In this document: positions 9,233 to 21,850 of the stretch, piece after piece
How the letters are laid out: every line of letters begins with the position of its first letter
How positions within the stretch are numbered: position 1 is the stretch's first letter
Source of the DNA: Zeugodacus cucurbitae
Lineage: Eukaryota > Arthropoda > Insecta > Diptera > Tephritidae
Assembly (NCBI RefSeq): GCF_028554725.1
Contig: NC_071667.1
Coordinates: 50,647,501-50,711,500 of the forward strand
Reading direction: 5' to 3'
DNA: 64,000 nt
Program-made: the position numbers and the translations under genes
The notes under the pieces: model-generated
Told to the model about the DNA's origin: nothing
The model's input: only the letters and a program-made list of their open reading frames with translations
The model's database searches: none

Positions 9233-12200
9233 TTGTATGTATGTGATTGGCGTTGCAACCGTTTAGCCGGTTATAGCCGAATCGACGATAGTGCGCCACC
9301 TGTCTCTCTCCTTTGCAGTTCGGCGCCAGTTGGAGATCCCAAGTGTAACCAGGTCGCTCTCCACCTGGTCCCTCCAACGGAGTGGAGGCCTTCCCCTTCC
9401 TCGGCTTCCTCCGGCGGGTACTGCATCGAACACTTTCAGGGCTGGAGTGTTTTCGTCCATTCGGACAACATGACCTAGCCAGCGTAGCCGCTGTCTTTTT
9501 ATTCGCTGAACTATGTCAATGTCGTCGTATAACTCGTACAGCTTATCGTTCCATCGTCTGCGGTATTCGCCGTTGCCAATGTTCTGAGGACCATAAATCT
9601 TGCGCAAAATTTTCCTCTCGAAAACTCCTAGTGTCGTCTCATCTGATGTTGACATCGTCCAAGCTTCTGCACCGTAAAGCAGGACGGGAATGATAAGTGA
9701 CTTGTAGAGCTTGATTTTGGTTCGTCGAGAGAGGACTTTACTGTTCAATTGCCTACTCAGTCCAAAGTAGCACCTGTTGGCAAGAGTTATTCTGCGCTGG
9801 ATTTCGAGGCTGACATTGTTCGTGTTGTTGATGCTGGTTCCCAGGTATACGAAATTATCTACGACCTCGAAGTTATGACTGTCAACAGTGACGTGGGAGC
9901 CAAGACGCGAATGCGCCGACTGTTTGTTTGATGACAGGAGATATTTCGTCTTGTCCTCATTCACCTCCAGACCCATTCGCTTCGCCTCCTTATCCATGCG
10001 AGAAAAAGCAGAACAAACGGCGCGGTTGTTGCTTCCGATGATATCAATATCATCGGCGTACGCCAGGAGCTGTACACTCTTGTAGAAGATTGTACCTTCT
10101 CGGTTTAGCTCTGCAGCTCTTATAATTTTTTCCAGCATCAGGTTAAAGAAGTCGCACGATAGTGAGTCACCTTGTCTGAAACCTCGTTTGGTATCGAACG
10201 GCTCGGAGAGGTCCTTCCCAATCATGACGGAGCTTTTGGTGTTGCTCAACGTCAATTTACACAGCCGTATTAGTTTTGCGGGGATACCAAATTCAGACAT
10301 CGCGGCGTAAAGGCAACTCCTTTTCGTGCTGTCGAAAGCAGCTTTAAAATCGACAAAAAGGTGGTGTGTGTCGATCCTCTTTTCTCGGGTCTTTTCCAAG
10401 ATTTGGCGCATGGTGAATATCTGGTCAGTTGTCGATTTTCCAGGTCTAAAGCCACACTGATAAGGTCCAATCAGTTTGTTGACGGTGGGCTTTAGTCTTT
10501 CACACAATACGCTCGATAGAACCTTGTATGCGATATTTAGGAGGCTGATCCCACGGTAATTGGCGCAGATTGTGGGATCTCCCTTTTTATGGATTGGGCA
10601 GAGCACACTGAGATTCCAATCGTCAGGCATGCTTTCTTCCGACCATATTCTGCAAAGAAGCTGATGCATGCACCTTATCAGTTCTTCGCCGCCGTATTTG
10701 AATAGTTCTGCCGGTAATCTATCGGCCCCCGCTGCTTTGTTGTTCTTCAAGCGGGTAATTGCTATTCGAATTTCTTCATGGTCGGGTAATGGAACATCTG
10801 TTCCATCGTCATCGATTGGGGGATCGGGTTCGCCATCTCCTGGTGTTGTACTCTCACTGCCATTCAGCAGGTCGGAGAAGTGTTCCCTCCATAATCCCAG
10901 TATGCCCTGGACATCGGTTACCAGATTACCTCCTCGGTCTCTACATGAGGATGCTCCGGTCTTGAAACCTTCGTTAAGTCGCTTCATTTTTTCATAAAAT
11001 TTTCGAGCATTCCCTCTGTCTGCCAGCTTCTCAAGCTCTTCGTACTCACGCATTTCGGCCTCTTTCTTTTTTTGTCTGCAAATGCGTCTCGCTTCCCTCT
11101 TCAGCTCTCGGTATCTATCCCATCCCGCACGTGTTGTGGTCGTTTGCAATGTTGCGAGGTAGGCAGTCTGTTTTCTCTCCGCTGCGAGACGGCACTCCTC
11201 ATCGTACCAGCTTGTTTTTTGTCGTTGCCGAAAACCAATTGTTTCGGCTGCAGCGGTACGCAGTGAGTTTGAGATGCCGTTCCACAGTTCCCTTATACCG
11301 AGATGCTGATGAGTGCTCTCAGAGAGCAGGAGTGCAAGTCGAGTAGAGTATTTCGTGGCTGTCTGTTGCGATTGCAGCTTTTCGACGTCGAACCTTCCTT
11401 GTGTTTGTTGACGGGCATTCTTTGCTGCACAGAGGCGGGTGCGTATCTTCGCTGCGACCAGATAATGGTCCGAGTCTATATTTGGTCCTCGGAGCGTACG
11501 CACGTCTAAAACACAGGAGACATGTCTTCCGTCTATCACAACGTGATCGATTTGGTTCCGCGTGTTTCGATCAGGAGACAGCCAAGTAGCTTGATGTATT
11601 TTCTTATGCTGGAATCTGGTACTACAGACGACCATATTTCGGGCCCCAGCGAAGTCGATCAGCCTCAGGCCGTTTGGCGATGTTTCGTCATGGAGGCTGA
11701 ATTTTCCGACTGTTGTGCCAAAGACACCTTCTTTACCCACCCTGGCGTTAAAATCACCAAGCACGACTTTTACATCGTGGCGGGGGCAGCGCTCATAGGT
11801 GCGTTCTAGGCGCTCATAGAAAGCATCTTTGGTCACATCGTCCTTCTCTTCCGTTGGGGCGTGGGCGCAAATCAGCGATATGTTGAAGAACCTCGCTTTG
11901 ATGCGGATTGTGGCTAGACGTTCATCCACCGGGGTGAATGCCAGGACTCTGCGACGGAGTCTCTCTCCCACCACAAATCCAACACCAAATTTGCGCTCCT
12001 TTATATGGCCGCTGTAGTAGATGTCACAAGGACCCACCTTCTTCCGTCCTTGTCCCGTCCATCGCACTTCTTGGATGGCGGTGATGTCAGCCTTAAGTCG
12101 TATGAGGACATCAACCAGCTGGGCAGAGGCACCTTCCCAATTAAGGGTCCGGACATTCCAGGTGCATGCCCTTATATCATTATCCTTAAAACGTTTGCAG

Positions 12201-12440
12201 GGGCCGTCATCAAAAGGGGGGTGTCTCATCCGAGGCTTTCGTAGATTTTTCATTGGGGGGTGTTTTTATGTGGTGGGTCCCAAACCCTACGCACAACCGC
12301 ATAAGCGGGCTTCGCCTTCTCACTTTAGCTCGCCTTCAAACGGATGTCTGTTGGCTACCCAGAGGATACTTGGTCTAAAACCGGAAGTCGTGAGCTGCTT
12401 GAACCATGTGGAGAAGAATCGTTTCTGGCCACTCCCAAGT
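9233..12440 (-). mobile_element. RTE-like non-LTR retrotransposon, longest copy
   Basis: This minus-strand LINE has one large frame coding for an endonuclease and reverse transcriptase. The 3' end, at low coordinates, finishes in a short tandem tail (CATA repeats, seen on the plus strand as TATGTATGTG at 9234-9243) rather than poly(A). The copies at 14.9, 26.4 and 60.7 kb end in the same way. A simple-repeat tail plus a single endonuclease/RT frame fits the RTE clade. About 190 bp upstream of the start codon are probably 5' UTR. The 5' boundary is not fixed: I saw no target duplication, and 12440 is an estimate. Confidence 0.85.
9263..12253 (-). CDS. RTE-like LINE polyprotein: APE endonuclease and reverse transcriptase, 996 aa
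   Basis: This protein is expected to nick target DNA and reverse-transcribe its own RNA there. Residues about 27-270 are an APE-type endonuclease with N33 (TWN), E62 (QEVRW), D167 and N169 (LGDFNA) and D262-H263 (SDHYLV). A basic, charged linker follows (about 330-500). The reverse transcriptase covers about 500-800, with D635 in FVDFKAAFDS, RQGDSLS, and the catalytic YADD at 732-735. The C-terminus has WLGHVVRM and GRPPLRW, motifs common after the RT in RTE-like elements. The ATG is supported by an in-frame TAA five codons upstream (12266-12268). No stop or frameshift interrupts the frame, so this copy may be recent or competent. Frames on the plus strand through this region are shadows. Confidence 0.9.
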   Translation of the reverse strand: MKNLRKPRMRHPPFDDGPCKRFKDNDIRACTWNVRTLNWEGASAQLVDVLIRLKADITAIQEVRWTGQGRKKVGPCDIYYSGHIKERKFGVGFVVGERLRRRVLAFTPVDERLATIRIKARFFNISLICAHAPTEEKDDVTKDAFYERLERTYERCPRHDVKVVLGDFNARVGKEGVFGTTVGKFSLHDETSPNGLRLIDFAGARNMVVCSTRFQHKKIHQATWLSPDRNTRNQIDHVVIDGRHVSCVLDVRTLRGPNIDSDHYLVAAKIRTRLCAAKNARQQTQGRFDVEKLQSQQTATKYSTRLALLLSESTHQHLGIRELWNGISNSLRTAAAETIGFRQRQKTSWYDEECRLAAERKQTAYLATLQTTTTRAGWDRYRELKREARRICRQKKKEAEMREYEELEKLADRGNARKFYEKMKRLNEGFKTGASSCRDRGGNLVTDVQGILGLWREHFSDLLNGSESTTPGDGEPDPPIDDDGTDVPLPDHEEIRIAITRLKNNKAAGADRLPAELFKYGGEELIRCMHQLLCRIWSEESMPDDWNLSVLCPIHKKGDPTICANYRGISLLNIAYKVLSSVLCERLKPTVNKLIGPYQCGFRPGKSTTDQIFTMRQILEKTREKRIDTHHLFVDFKAAFDSTKRSCLYAAMSEFGIPAKLIRLCKLTLSNTKSSVMIGKDLSEPFDTKRGFRQGDSLSCDFFNLMLEKIIRAAELNREGTIFYKSVQLLAYADDIDIIGSNNRAVCSAFSRMDKEAKRMGLEVNEDKTKYLLSSNKQSAHSRLGSHVTVDSHNFEVVDNFVYLGTSINNTNNVSLEIQRRITLANRCYFGLSRQLNSKVLSRRTKIKLYKSLIIPVLLYGAEAWTMSTSDETTLGVFERKILRKIYGPQNIGNGEYRRRWNDKLYELYDDIDIVQRIKRQRLRWLGHVVRMDENTPALKVFDAVPAGGSRGRGRPPLRWRDQVESDLVTLGISNWRRTAKERDRWRTIVDSAITG

Positions 12441-14896
12441 GAGTGACAATCAAAAACTTTCCTCACTTGCGTGAACTTCTACACATGATCCCATCCTCCT
12501 ACTGATGGAAAAAGAGGAGAATCGGTTCAATACCACGCCTACTCCTCGTATAAAACCATTTTAGAATTCCATCTGATTCGTCCTCTTTACAGTATGTAAA
12601 TCAAGCACCAGGGATAATATCGAAAATAAAAAGATTTAATAAATATTGTACTGGAGGTATGGCATCGCCGATCTAAAAACTGTTGAAATTGGACTACAAC
12701 TTTTCAAATATGAGCCAGTAAATCTCTTTGATATTTTACAAAATTCAGAGAAAATATTTTCTTCTAATAATGTGCCTCTGTGGTTAAAAAATCGACTAAA
12801 ATTGGGTTATTACTTCCTCTAGCTCCCATATACTTAATATATTGCGGATTTTCAATATTCCGGTAGGTCTTAAACTCTCTATATATAATGTGACTTGGTA
12901 GCGATGAAAACAGTGACATCGGTGGGAAAGATACTTAAAAAATTCGCATGATTTCAATTTCTTCAACCGCCTCCGATTTAGTAGATTAAAAATTCAATAG
13001 ACTATGACTTTACTGTTGCAAGGCTGGCAGTTTAGTAGAAACTAGTTTTATGATTTCTTATGATTTCAACTACATTGTCGGATGAAATGAAAGCGCAACC
13101 AAAAAATTGATAATAATGAAAAATATATAAGCAATTTTTTTATACCCCAATCCGCCTTATTTCTTCAATATGTTAGATCTAAGCTGCAATCTCCGTTCTT
13201 AGGTGTGTGGTTATGTCTGTTCCATAAAACATAGTACAGAGTTGTCTACGATAATTTTAAAGACGGACATTTCAACAAAACTATCGAAAATATACCTCGG
13301 CGAAGGTTGAATACATTATTGTTAATTGTAAGGATTTTTTCTTTTCCGTAATTCAATAATTGAGTTTCTACAGTATTTTTAATGTATTTATTTCACGGTT
13401 TTTTATCTTTTTACTTCTAAATGTTGAATGGATTATTGTCATAATTTGCTTTACAAAAAAAAAATGTCATAATAAAACATCTTCTTATGTCGCTTTTGAA
13501 GGAACAACGAAAACAATTGAGCGATAACTGCATTCATAAAACTTTCGTCGTCTGTCGTTTGCTGCTGCCTCGGAGCTAAACGTCGACTTGTGCAAACAGT
13601 TTTATTCTTCTACGTCCCTTATTCGGCGTACTCGGCGTACTCGGCGATAAGTATAAAAGTTTGTACTTTGATGATATTTGCTTTTCGCTCTATTATTGAG
13701 ATACTTTCTCTTTAAATAAATATATATAAGTATGCTAAACACTTGTATCAATTCAGCAACATTTTTTTGCTCATACTATTTGAAGTTTATATGAACTAAC
13801 TCATTTTCGGCTAAACGTTCACTATAGTTGGGAGAGTGACGCCCATGAACTGATATATGAAATATCCTGGTCAACCTCAATGTCCGTTAATCATGCGGAA
13901 TCCTTTTTTAATAAATTTTTTTTTAATTTCATAGCTTGCGTTACCCGTAATATGGTAATAGTGTTGAGACTGATTAAAATGGTTTTAAAGCAACCAAGCT
14001 CAAAACAATTCCAAATATGTAAAGTTTGTTCCATAACAAAATAAAAATATAGATGACCACAATTTAACTAATCAAAATTCACTATTTATGGGGGTGAGAC
14101 CATAATACATATATAATTTATGTCAAAGTCTAACTAATAACCAATCAACCATTTCCGAGTGACCAGTTATAATTCAAATCATTGAAAAAACGCAGTCCTG
14201 GATCTGGAACGATCGGACATAGGTTATTGATCGCCTTCTGGCAATATCTGTAAAAATTTAGACTTCATACACTTTTGCCAGATACTTCCCATTGCTATGG
14301 ATGCCTCAGTGATATCTGTCCAGTTACAATTGTGCACATTCAAAGAATGTATGTATGTTCGGCGTTGTCTTTTGTCGCGTTATTGTATGGATATAACGGC
14401 TCTTCGACTTCTCCCATCCCGTGGATGTATTTTTTAATATATTCGTGGACGAATAGCAAATGTACGACTTGACCATATGTTTAGATAACTTATAAGGCTG
14501 GACGTCCATCTGCCGTGACTCTCATTCTCCTATCTTCTTTGCTTTTTCTGTTCTTTTTTACTTTCTTCTTCCCCTCTTACTTTCATTAAATTTGTTGTAT
14601 GTCTCTAAATTTCCTATCTAAGCACCTTCGATCTAGCTGAAAACTTCATAAAAAATTATTCAGTTTCAAAAAGAACACTGCACTTCTCTTTGAAATACAT
14701 TACAGTGACTCTAATATGAACAGAAGCCAATATGATATGCTCTCTCTAAACCAGTTTAAAGGGATGAAAAATTTCTCTGAATTTTTGTATGTAGATTCTA
14801 CCATCTACCCCTGAGTCGAACTCTTCGAATTCTTTGATCTATATCAACAGATCTCCTAAGGCTCGTCCAAACAAGGGTACCATCAAATGTGTGTAT
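12441..14896. other. Unassigned AT-rich DNA
   Basis: No gene is recognised. A short tandem CGGCGTACT array lies near 13624-13648 and a pyrimidine-rich tract at about 14517-14588. The latter is mostly C and T on the plus strand. Neither can be tied to a function. Confidence 0.45.
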
Positions 14897-15857
14897 GTAT
14901 GTATGTTATTGGCGTTCAACCGTTTAGCCGGTTATAGCCGAATCGATGAGAGCGCGCCACTCTTCTCTTTCCTTCGCAGTTCGGCGCCAGTTGGAGATTC
15001 CAAGTGTAACCAGGTCGCTCTCCACCTGGTCCCTCCAACGGAGTGGAGGCCTTCCTCGGCTTCCTCCGGCGGGTACTGCATCGAACACTTTCAGAGCTGG
15101 AGTGTTTTCGTCCATTCGGACAACATGACCTAGCCCGCGTAGCCGCTGTCTTTTTATTCCCTGAACTATGTCAATGTAGTCGTATAACTCGTACAGCTCA
15201 TCGTTCCATCGTCTGCGGTATTCGCCGTTGCCAATGTTCTGAGGACCATAAATTTTGCGCAAAATTTTCCTGTCGAAAACTCCTGGTGTCGTCTCATCTG
15301 ATGTTGACATCGTCCAAGATTCAGCACCATAAAGCAAGACGGGAATGATAAGCGACTTGTAGAGTTTGATTTTGGTTCGTCGAGAGAGGACTTTACTGTT
15401 CAATTGCCTACTCAATCCAAAGTAGCACCTGTTGGCAAGAGTGATTCTGCGCTGGATTTCGAGGCTGACATTGTTGGTGTTGTTGATACTGGTTCCCAGG
15501 TAGACGAAATTATCTACGACTTCGAAGTTATGACTGTCAACAGTGAAGCCAAGACTGCAGCTCGTATTATTTTTTCCAACATCAAGTTAAAAAAGTCGCA
15601 CGATAGTGAGTCACCTTGTCTGAAAACTCGTTTGGTATCGAACAACTCGGAGAGGTCCTTCCCAATCATAACGGAGCCTTTGATGTTGCTCAATGTCAAC
15701 TTACACAGCCGTATTAGTTTTGCGGGGATACCAAATTCAGACATCGCGGCATAAAGGCAGCTCCTTTTCGTGCTGTCGAAAGCAGCTTTAAAATCGACAA
15801 AAAGGTGGTGTGTGTCGATCCTATTTTCACGGGTCTTTTCCAAGATTTGGCGTATTT
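14897..15857 (-). pseudogene. Truncated copy of the RTE-like LINE
   Basis: This matches the 3' third of the LINE at 9.2-12.4 kb. The tail shows GTATGTATGTATG on the plus strand at 14890-14904. The C-terminal frame (14924-15415) keeps SLIIPVLLYGAESWTMS and the GRPPLRW end. An internal deletion then removes the segment holding YADD, so the RT is dead. The upstream frame (15514-15927) starts again in the RT core with VDFKAAFDS and QGDSLSC. Homology stops near 15857, so the copy is 5'-truncated, as is usual for LINEs. The first residues of that upstream frame come from flanking DNA. Confidence 0.88.
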
Positions 15858-17481
15858 GGTATACAAAATCTAAGAGCTTTCTCCATTCCAAAATGACATG
15901 AACATCGCAAAGCTTCCATTTAATCATAGTACCTCACAACTCTAAATAACATAAAATTACAAGAAACCACACTTGGCACATGTAAGAAGCCGAAGAAATT
16001 CCCAGTAAGGAAGTCGTAAATGTTGTGCCAACAAAAACAACTGCAACCACATACGCATATTTAATAACTGTACATATTAACAATAACCACTTGTTCTGTT
16101 CCAAAACTATGCAAAATTTGAGCGAACAACCGCAAATTAAGCATAAGTATATATAACGGTCGCACTGTGTGCTAACAGTTAATATCACATGGTGTCGTTG
16201 TTTTTACTGGTTACCCAAAGAAAAACACGACTTGTAATAATTTCAAATAGTAAGACGTCTCTGAGCACTGCTGAGCGCATATACACCCATATGTGCAAAC
16301 AATAACAACAACAACAGTAGCAGCAGCGTTGTACACCTTAAAGTAAACACAAAAGCTTAATGTGAAATTTGTTATTGTTGTTAGTTAGCATTAATGGGAC
16401 TTGTTGGCGGAACTTTTTTATCAACTTGTTATTTGGCTCGCAGTTACATGTGTGTTGCATGGAGTTTATGGCCAAAACCGAAACCAAAACACCCAGCCAC
16501 ATAAACATCGTGCAACCAGCAACAAAAACAACAATACGAAAGCAATATGCAATAGCAGAAAAACAAGTACTTAGAGAATCGAGTCAACAAGCGTCTGAAA
16601 TGTTACAGCCAACAAATAAACATGACCGAAACTAACTGACACCATTGCCACAATGGCACACACACGCACACATCTGCATATGTAAACGCAAACGAGCAAA
16701 TGTTGAATTCAAGCAAACTCATATGTAGAACAAAATTTTGGTCACTCTTTTTCTTGTACTTTTTGTTTTAATGTGCACCCACACACCGAAGAAGGCACAA
16801 GGACTCTGGTCTTCAGTTTTGCATCTCTGTTTGCTGTTTGCGCTTGTCTGCACGTGCCAAAGTTCATGCAATGCCACTTGCAACGCCAACGTATTTGTAC
16901 CTCTCCGCTTGTTTGTTTGCATTTTAGTGTTGTTGTGTTGTTGCTGTGATAGGTACTGGTGTTATTGGATGTGTGTGAGTGTGTATGAGCGTGTGTGGTC
17001 GCCTAGCGATTATGGAAATGTGACTGAGCTGTGACGCTGTTGATAACTCGAGCGATCGAATAAAGCAAAATAACAGTTAACTGTGGCAATTTGGTAAGCA
17101 AGTAAACAACTGAAAAAGTTCCCATTCATTGGAAGCCAATGAAAGTCACAGCAACAATTTGGATAAACTCCAATTAGAAATGAAAGTGTACATAGGTATA
17201 TGTGGCAGAAAGTTAAGTAAATAAGAGAAAATATCTGCATCCAAATAATTTCAATTTTACCTCGTTGAGGTTATCAGCTGCAAGAGAGAGCTGCTTTTTT
17301 TTTGAGAGATTTTAATGTGACACTGAAATGTCAGTTGCTTAAGGTTTGATAAATACTTGGAAGCGATTGATATTAAACACTTTTCACTTCTGCTTTACTC
17401 AGCTAGAAAAGATATTCTATTCAGTATAGACAAGATAATATTTTCAGCAAACAAAAAATCTCGCATTAAAAACAATTTCAA
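15858..17481. other. Unassigned DNA with short CA- and CAA-rich tracts
   Basis: Low-complexity CAACAACAACAG runs lie near 16300-16325, with CA-rich runs near 16655-16670. Reading frames of 60-100 codons here are biased by these repeats and show no domain. No element is recognised. Confidence 0.45.
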
Positions 17482-18681
17482 CAAGTAAGGAAATGCTAAC
17501 TGCGGGTGCAACCGAACATTTTATAATCGCAATTCACTGATGTGGTATGCATTATATCAAAGATTATATGCTCACTTAAATTGGCTAAGATATCTCACAT
17601 ATTAACCGATTTATAAGATTTTAAGCCCATCGTATTTTTGAAAAACCTATAAGTAGGTAAATGGAAGCTAGGAGAAGTTTTGACCCGATTTTAATGATTT
17701 TTGGAACAGAGACACACTATTAGAAGAAAAATATTTCCGGGGCATTGAAAAGTTATAGTCCGATTTCGACAATTTTTTCTCAAGTTATGCCACAAATCAT
17801 ATACAGTGTTTGTGCAAAGGTTTGTTCCGCTATCTTCATTGGTTCCTTATGGATACATTATAAAGTGAAGGAATGTGATGGAATTGAGTTATAGGGGAAG
17901 TGGTTGTGAACCGATTTCATTTTCCACATGTGTCATCAGAGTGTCAAGAAAATATTATAAATCGAGTTCCATTGAAATCGGTCGGGTAGTTCCTTAGATA
18001 TGGTTTTTGAGCCATAAGTGGGCCCATTTTCCATTTTGTAAAAAAATCTGAGTACAGCTCCCTTCTGGTATTTCTTCGGTAAAATTTAATGTTTCTTAAG
18101 TTTTTCGTAAGTGAGCACTTTTAATAATTTTAAACATAACCTTTGTATGGGAAGTGGGCGTGGTTATTATCCGTTTTCAACTATTTAGTGTATAATGGGG
18201 TACGTAAGGGAAGCGACTGTAGAAAGTTTGGTTTATATAGCTTTATTAGTTAACGATATACATACAAGAACCCATAATAGGGCGGATATTCCCCTCATTA
18301 ATGCGACTCTTGGTATCAATTTTTCTTTTATAACTTTATTTATGGGTTAGTTATGACACTTTATGTGTTTTCGGTTTTCGCCATTTTGTGGGCGTGGCAG
18401 TGATCCGATTTTGCCCATTTTCGAAATCAACCCTCTGACGGTCCCAAGGAACATGTGTACCAAGCTTTGTCAAGATATTTATTTTTACTTAAATTATCCG
18501 TTGCACGGACGGAAGGACGGACAGACAGACAGACATCCGGATTTCAACTTGTCTTGTCATCCTGATCATTTTGATATACATAACCCTATATCTAACTTGT
18601 TTAGTTTTATGACTTACAAACAGCCGTTATGTGAACAAAACTATAATACTCTCTTAGCAACTTTTGTTGCGAGAGTATAAA
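17482..18681 (+). repeat. Full-length member of the CAAGTAAGG...GTATAAA family (1.2 kb)
   Basis: It begins CAAGTAAGGAAATGCTAACT and continues with the GGGTGCAACCGAACATTTTA block. It ends TTGTTGCGAGAGTATAAA. The sequence near each end, TTTTATA-TCGCAA and TTGCGAGAGTATAAAA, is roughly inverted. Inside are ACCACGCCC-type GC boxes (GGGCGTGG) spaced through AT-rich DNA and a run of CGGACGGAAGGACGGACAGA-type tetranucleotides near 18507. No protein is coded. The other full copies are at 49142, 55331 and 58118. By composition it recalls the DINE-1/Helentron type of non-autonomous element in flies, but that assignment is inference. Confidence 0.82.
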
Positions 18682-21407
18682 AATCTTAATGGTTTAACAA
18701 AACAAGTTCATCGTAGACCAGGCAAACATATCAAAAATTGTCTTAATTATTATTACCAATAACCATAATATTATAACAGACAATTGGCATATAATTATGT
18801 CAAAAGGTCTGAAAAACTGGCTGTTAAATCAATTGATCAGATGGAAATACTCATATTCAATATAACCGGCAGACCGATGTGTACGTTCCGCTCAAACAAT
18901 TAGTTCGTTACATATGTCCATTTGAATGACAAAAATTTGAAATTTTGAAGAAAAATACTTAAATATGAATAAGGTAAAGAAAAATTTGCTGATATCAAAA
19001 AATTAATCGATGAGTATTGTCCGTGCACTGCGCCAGACAAGCATCAAAAATCAGTGATTTTTAAAGCAAAAAGATAAAGAAGAAGGAGGTTGCAAATTAA
19101 TTGTAATCGAGATCATCTAAGTCGGGGTAAAAGCTATTTTAACGAGGTCTGGAAGAGGGATTGGGCATGGTAAGTGTGCAAGCTTTTCCATTGCAATTCG
19201 AAATAAAGTTGTGCGAGGACGAAGGAAACAACTGCTTGTTCTGTGTGGATTGGTAAATAGCAAGTGTATTGCCCTCGATGACAACAATCTTGTTAATAAT
19301 ATCAGATTTTGTCAAAAATTAATGCCAACATATGTTATTGGGAATGTATGAAGCGATTTCATATATTTTAAATATTATGTATTGTAATGTCAATCTTTAT
19401 AAAATATACTAGTTTAAACCAATTTCAAAACTAAAGCCAATGAAATGGACTTTAATACTTTGTTTCGGTTAATTAAGGGATGATTTGTACCAAATTTCCG
19501 TTTTTCGATTACTAATCACACAATAAATATACAAAACTTTTTTTACTTAACTTCAGGAAATTTGATGTGTAATATTATAATATTAAAATTTTATTCAAAA
19601 ACTGAATTCCAGAAAAATATTTCTCAGAATTTTGGAATAGGATTGTCTCATATGAGACATGACATTTATAGTTCTATAATATTACCTAATACAATATTTT
19701 TAGGTAGTATTAATTATAGCACTATTATTAGTTTCCAACTATACTGATACGACTTTTTCTAACGTGGCCTTTCATCTTCAATTTCATTCTTTATGTAACT
19801 GTTAGATATACGTATTGCCTGCCACTCGCATGACCTGAATTCAATCCTTAAACTTATTTTTTTCCAGATGAATCTTGTTAATAAAACTAACTTGTAACCA
19901 GCTTTCTTTGCTGTCTGTGTTGTGGACTGTCAGCGTAGGTTTATAGTTAATATGTATGTGGCAGCACCACGAGACTCGTCCCTTTATATTTTCACTCTCG
20001 TAGAGTGAAGACGTACTACCACAACATACGCTAAACTACACTGAGATTTAAAAATTTGATTGGATAATGGTTTCACAATCGGACAAAACTGGTTTTCGGT
20101 TTCAAAATTGTATTTTCACAAATCTTTACCGAATTTATACAACTTGAAAAAAACAATTTTGTAATGAGGAAACAAACTCCAATTCCATTTTGTCGGTTTC
20201 TAGTCTTAATATTTCTTTCAAGACTATCAAATTTAATTAAATTTATATATGAATTAATATGTTTCATGAACCACCCCAGGTTTTTTTTTACTTATTTAAC
20301 TTCAGCTCAAAGTATAAAAAGCTTCAATGAAAGAGATAATGTAATGCACTGAAAGCAAGTTTATATAAAATACGCTGTAAATTGTTGTGAATTAGTTGAC
20401 GATGGCAAGTAAGTATACTTGTTTACAAGCCAAGTTACACCTTTTAATGTTGTCAACAGAGTGTACGGTACTTAGCAACAGCTGGTCTTTAAGTAAATAT
20501 ATTTTTGTTAACTTTCCACTTTAAGGCATTACGACCAGGCCCAGGGCAGGCACAACTCACTTCCACTTATTGTTGTTGCAACACTTACAATTATTAAATG
20601 GGCTTGCGAATATGGGTCAGACGAGGTGCCTTACTGCCGCAGCTGCTTCCTTTGCAGGATGTAACTGAAGTCAAGAAGGCAGCTGCGTTGCGTACCAACC
20701 GCAGCCAATGCAACGCGAGTTTCTGCTTTTGACAGTGTTATTGTCTCCCGCAAGCACTCCAACCAGCGGATGCGGGCAATACTCGAGTTCATATGCAACA
20801 TTAATCAAATAGCGCGATAATGTTGACAAATACGTCGGCAATCTTGACATTGCCGCAGTGGCGTAAGTGCAGTAAGTGGATATCAAATTTACTCCAAATT
20901 GTTGAGAGTTTACTCCAAAATTAACCAAAATAGAATTTAGAAAATGTAAATGCATTGAATATAAGTGAATATATTCGTAGTAGTCGATGTGTTCTTTAAG
21001 TGTTGTTTAATCTTTTAGCGATTTTTCACTCTCTCGAGTCATCTTAATATGAAAGTGCAATAGAACGAATCAAATAAGCTTAGAGGTTCTAGTAGTTATA
21101 CCACGTTAATCTTAACTTTGTTAGCGCTTCCACTTGTCAACAGATATAAAATTCAATCCATATCTAAAATTCGAGAGCACATAATTCGTGCTTAATTAAT
21201 TTAAAATAATTCAGAGATAATTTAAATTTTTCAGATAAAGAAACTCTTCCAACGAAAAGATGTGAAGGCAAATGCATAAAATTATAAACTGTTATTCGGA
21301 GTATACCGATAACTTTCATATTGATCTTCAGAACATGTGAAATGACAAAACTGAATTTCCAAACAAGGTAGCCGGTAACTAAAGTATTGCGCGAGAACAT
21401 ATCTCCA
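18682..21407. other. Unassigned AT-rich DNA
   Basis: No gene is recognised. A perfect hairpin TTCACTCT-CGT-AGAGTGAA lies at 19991-20009. A less AT-rich stretch at about 20530-20880 has only a domainless 94-codon minus-strand frame. Confidence 0.45.
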
Positions 21408-21850
21408 GCCAATTTTATAAAGATAACTCACAACTTGACCTATAAATTTGCATGAAGTCTAGCAGATTTTAAAGCTGAGGTAAATTGTGGACAGATTTCA
21501 CCCATTATCGGCATTAAACTATACAATTTTATACAAACTATACCTTCATTCCGCCTAATGCCAACCGGATATTTGAAAACCTTTATATTGGCTATATGGG
21601 GGTTGAGGGAAGATAATACCCGATTTTATTAACTTTTAGGACCAGATCCCATTATTATCAAGAAAATTGGTTCTTTAATTTTATTGAACTATTTCACAGA
21701 TTGACAGATATTTTTGATATGAAGGCAATATTAGGCACTGAGGTTCTCAAATTCGATATCTGGGGCTTTAAAATGGTAGACTTCGATCATTTTTAGATAA
21801 GGGGTGACAAAATACGTTCATTTTCAAACAGTAACATTGCACGCTATGCA
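21408..21850 (+). repeat. Decayed partial copy of the CAAGTAAGG...GTATAAA family
   Basis: The order of blocks is that of the family: ATAAAGATAACTCACAACTT, then CATGAAGTCTAGCAG, then GACAGATTTCACCCATTATC, then AGGCACTGAGGTTCTCAAAT and TCGATATCTGGGGC. Both ends are missing and it is strongly diverged. Confidence 0.65.

Noticed and set aside
9291..12446. Many plus-strand frames of 60-141 codons across the LINE
   Set aside because: They are antisense shadows of the 996-aa LINE frame; the same shadows recur in the truncated LINE copies.
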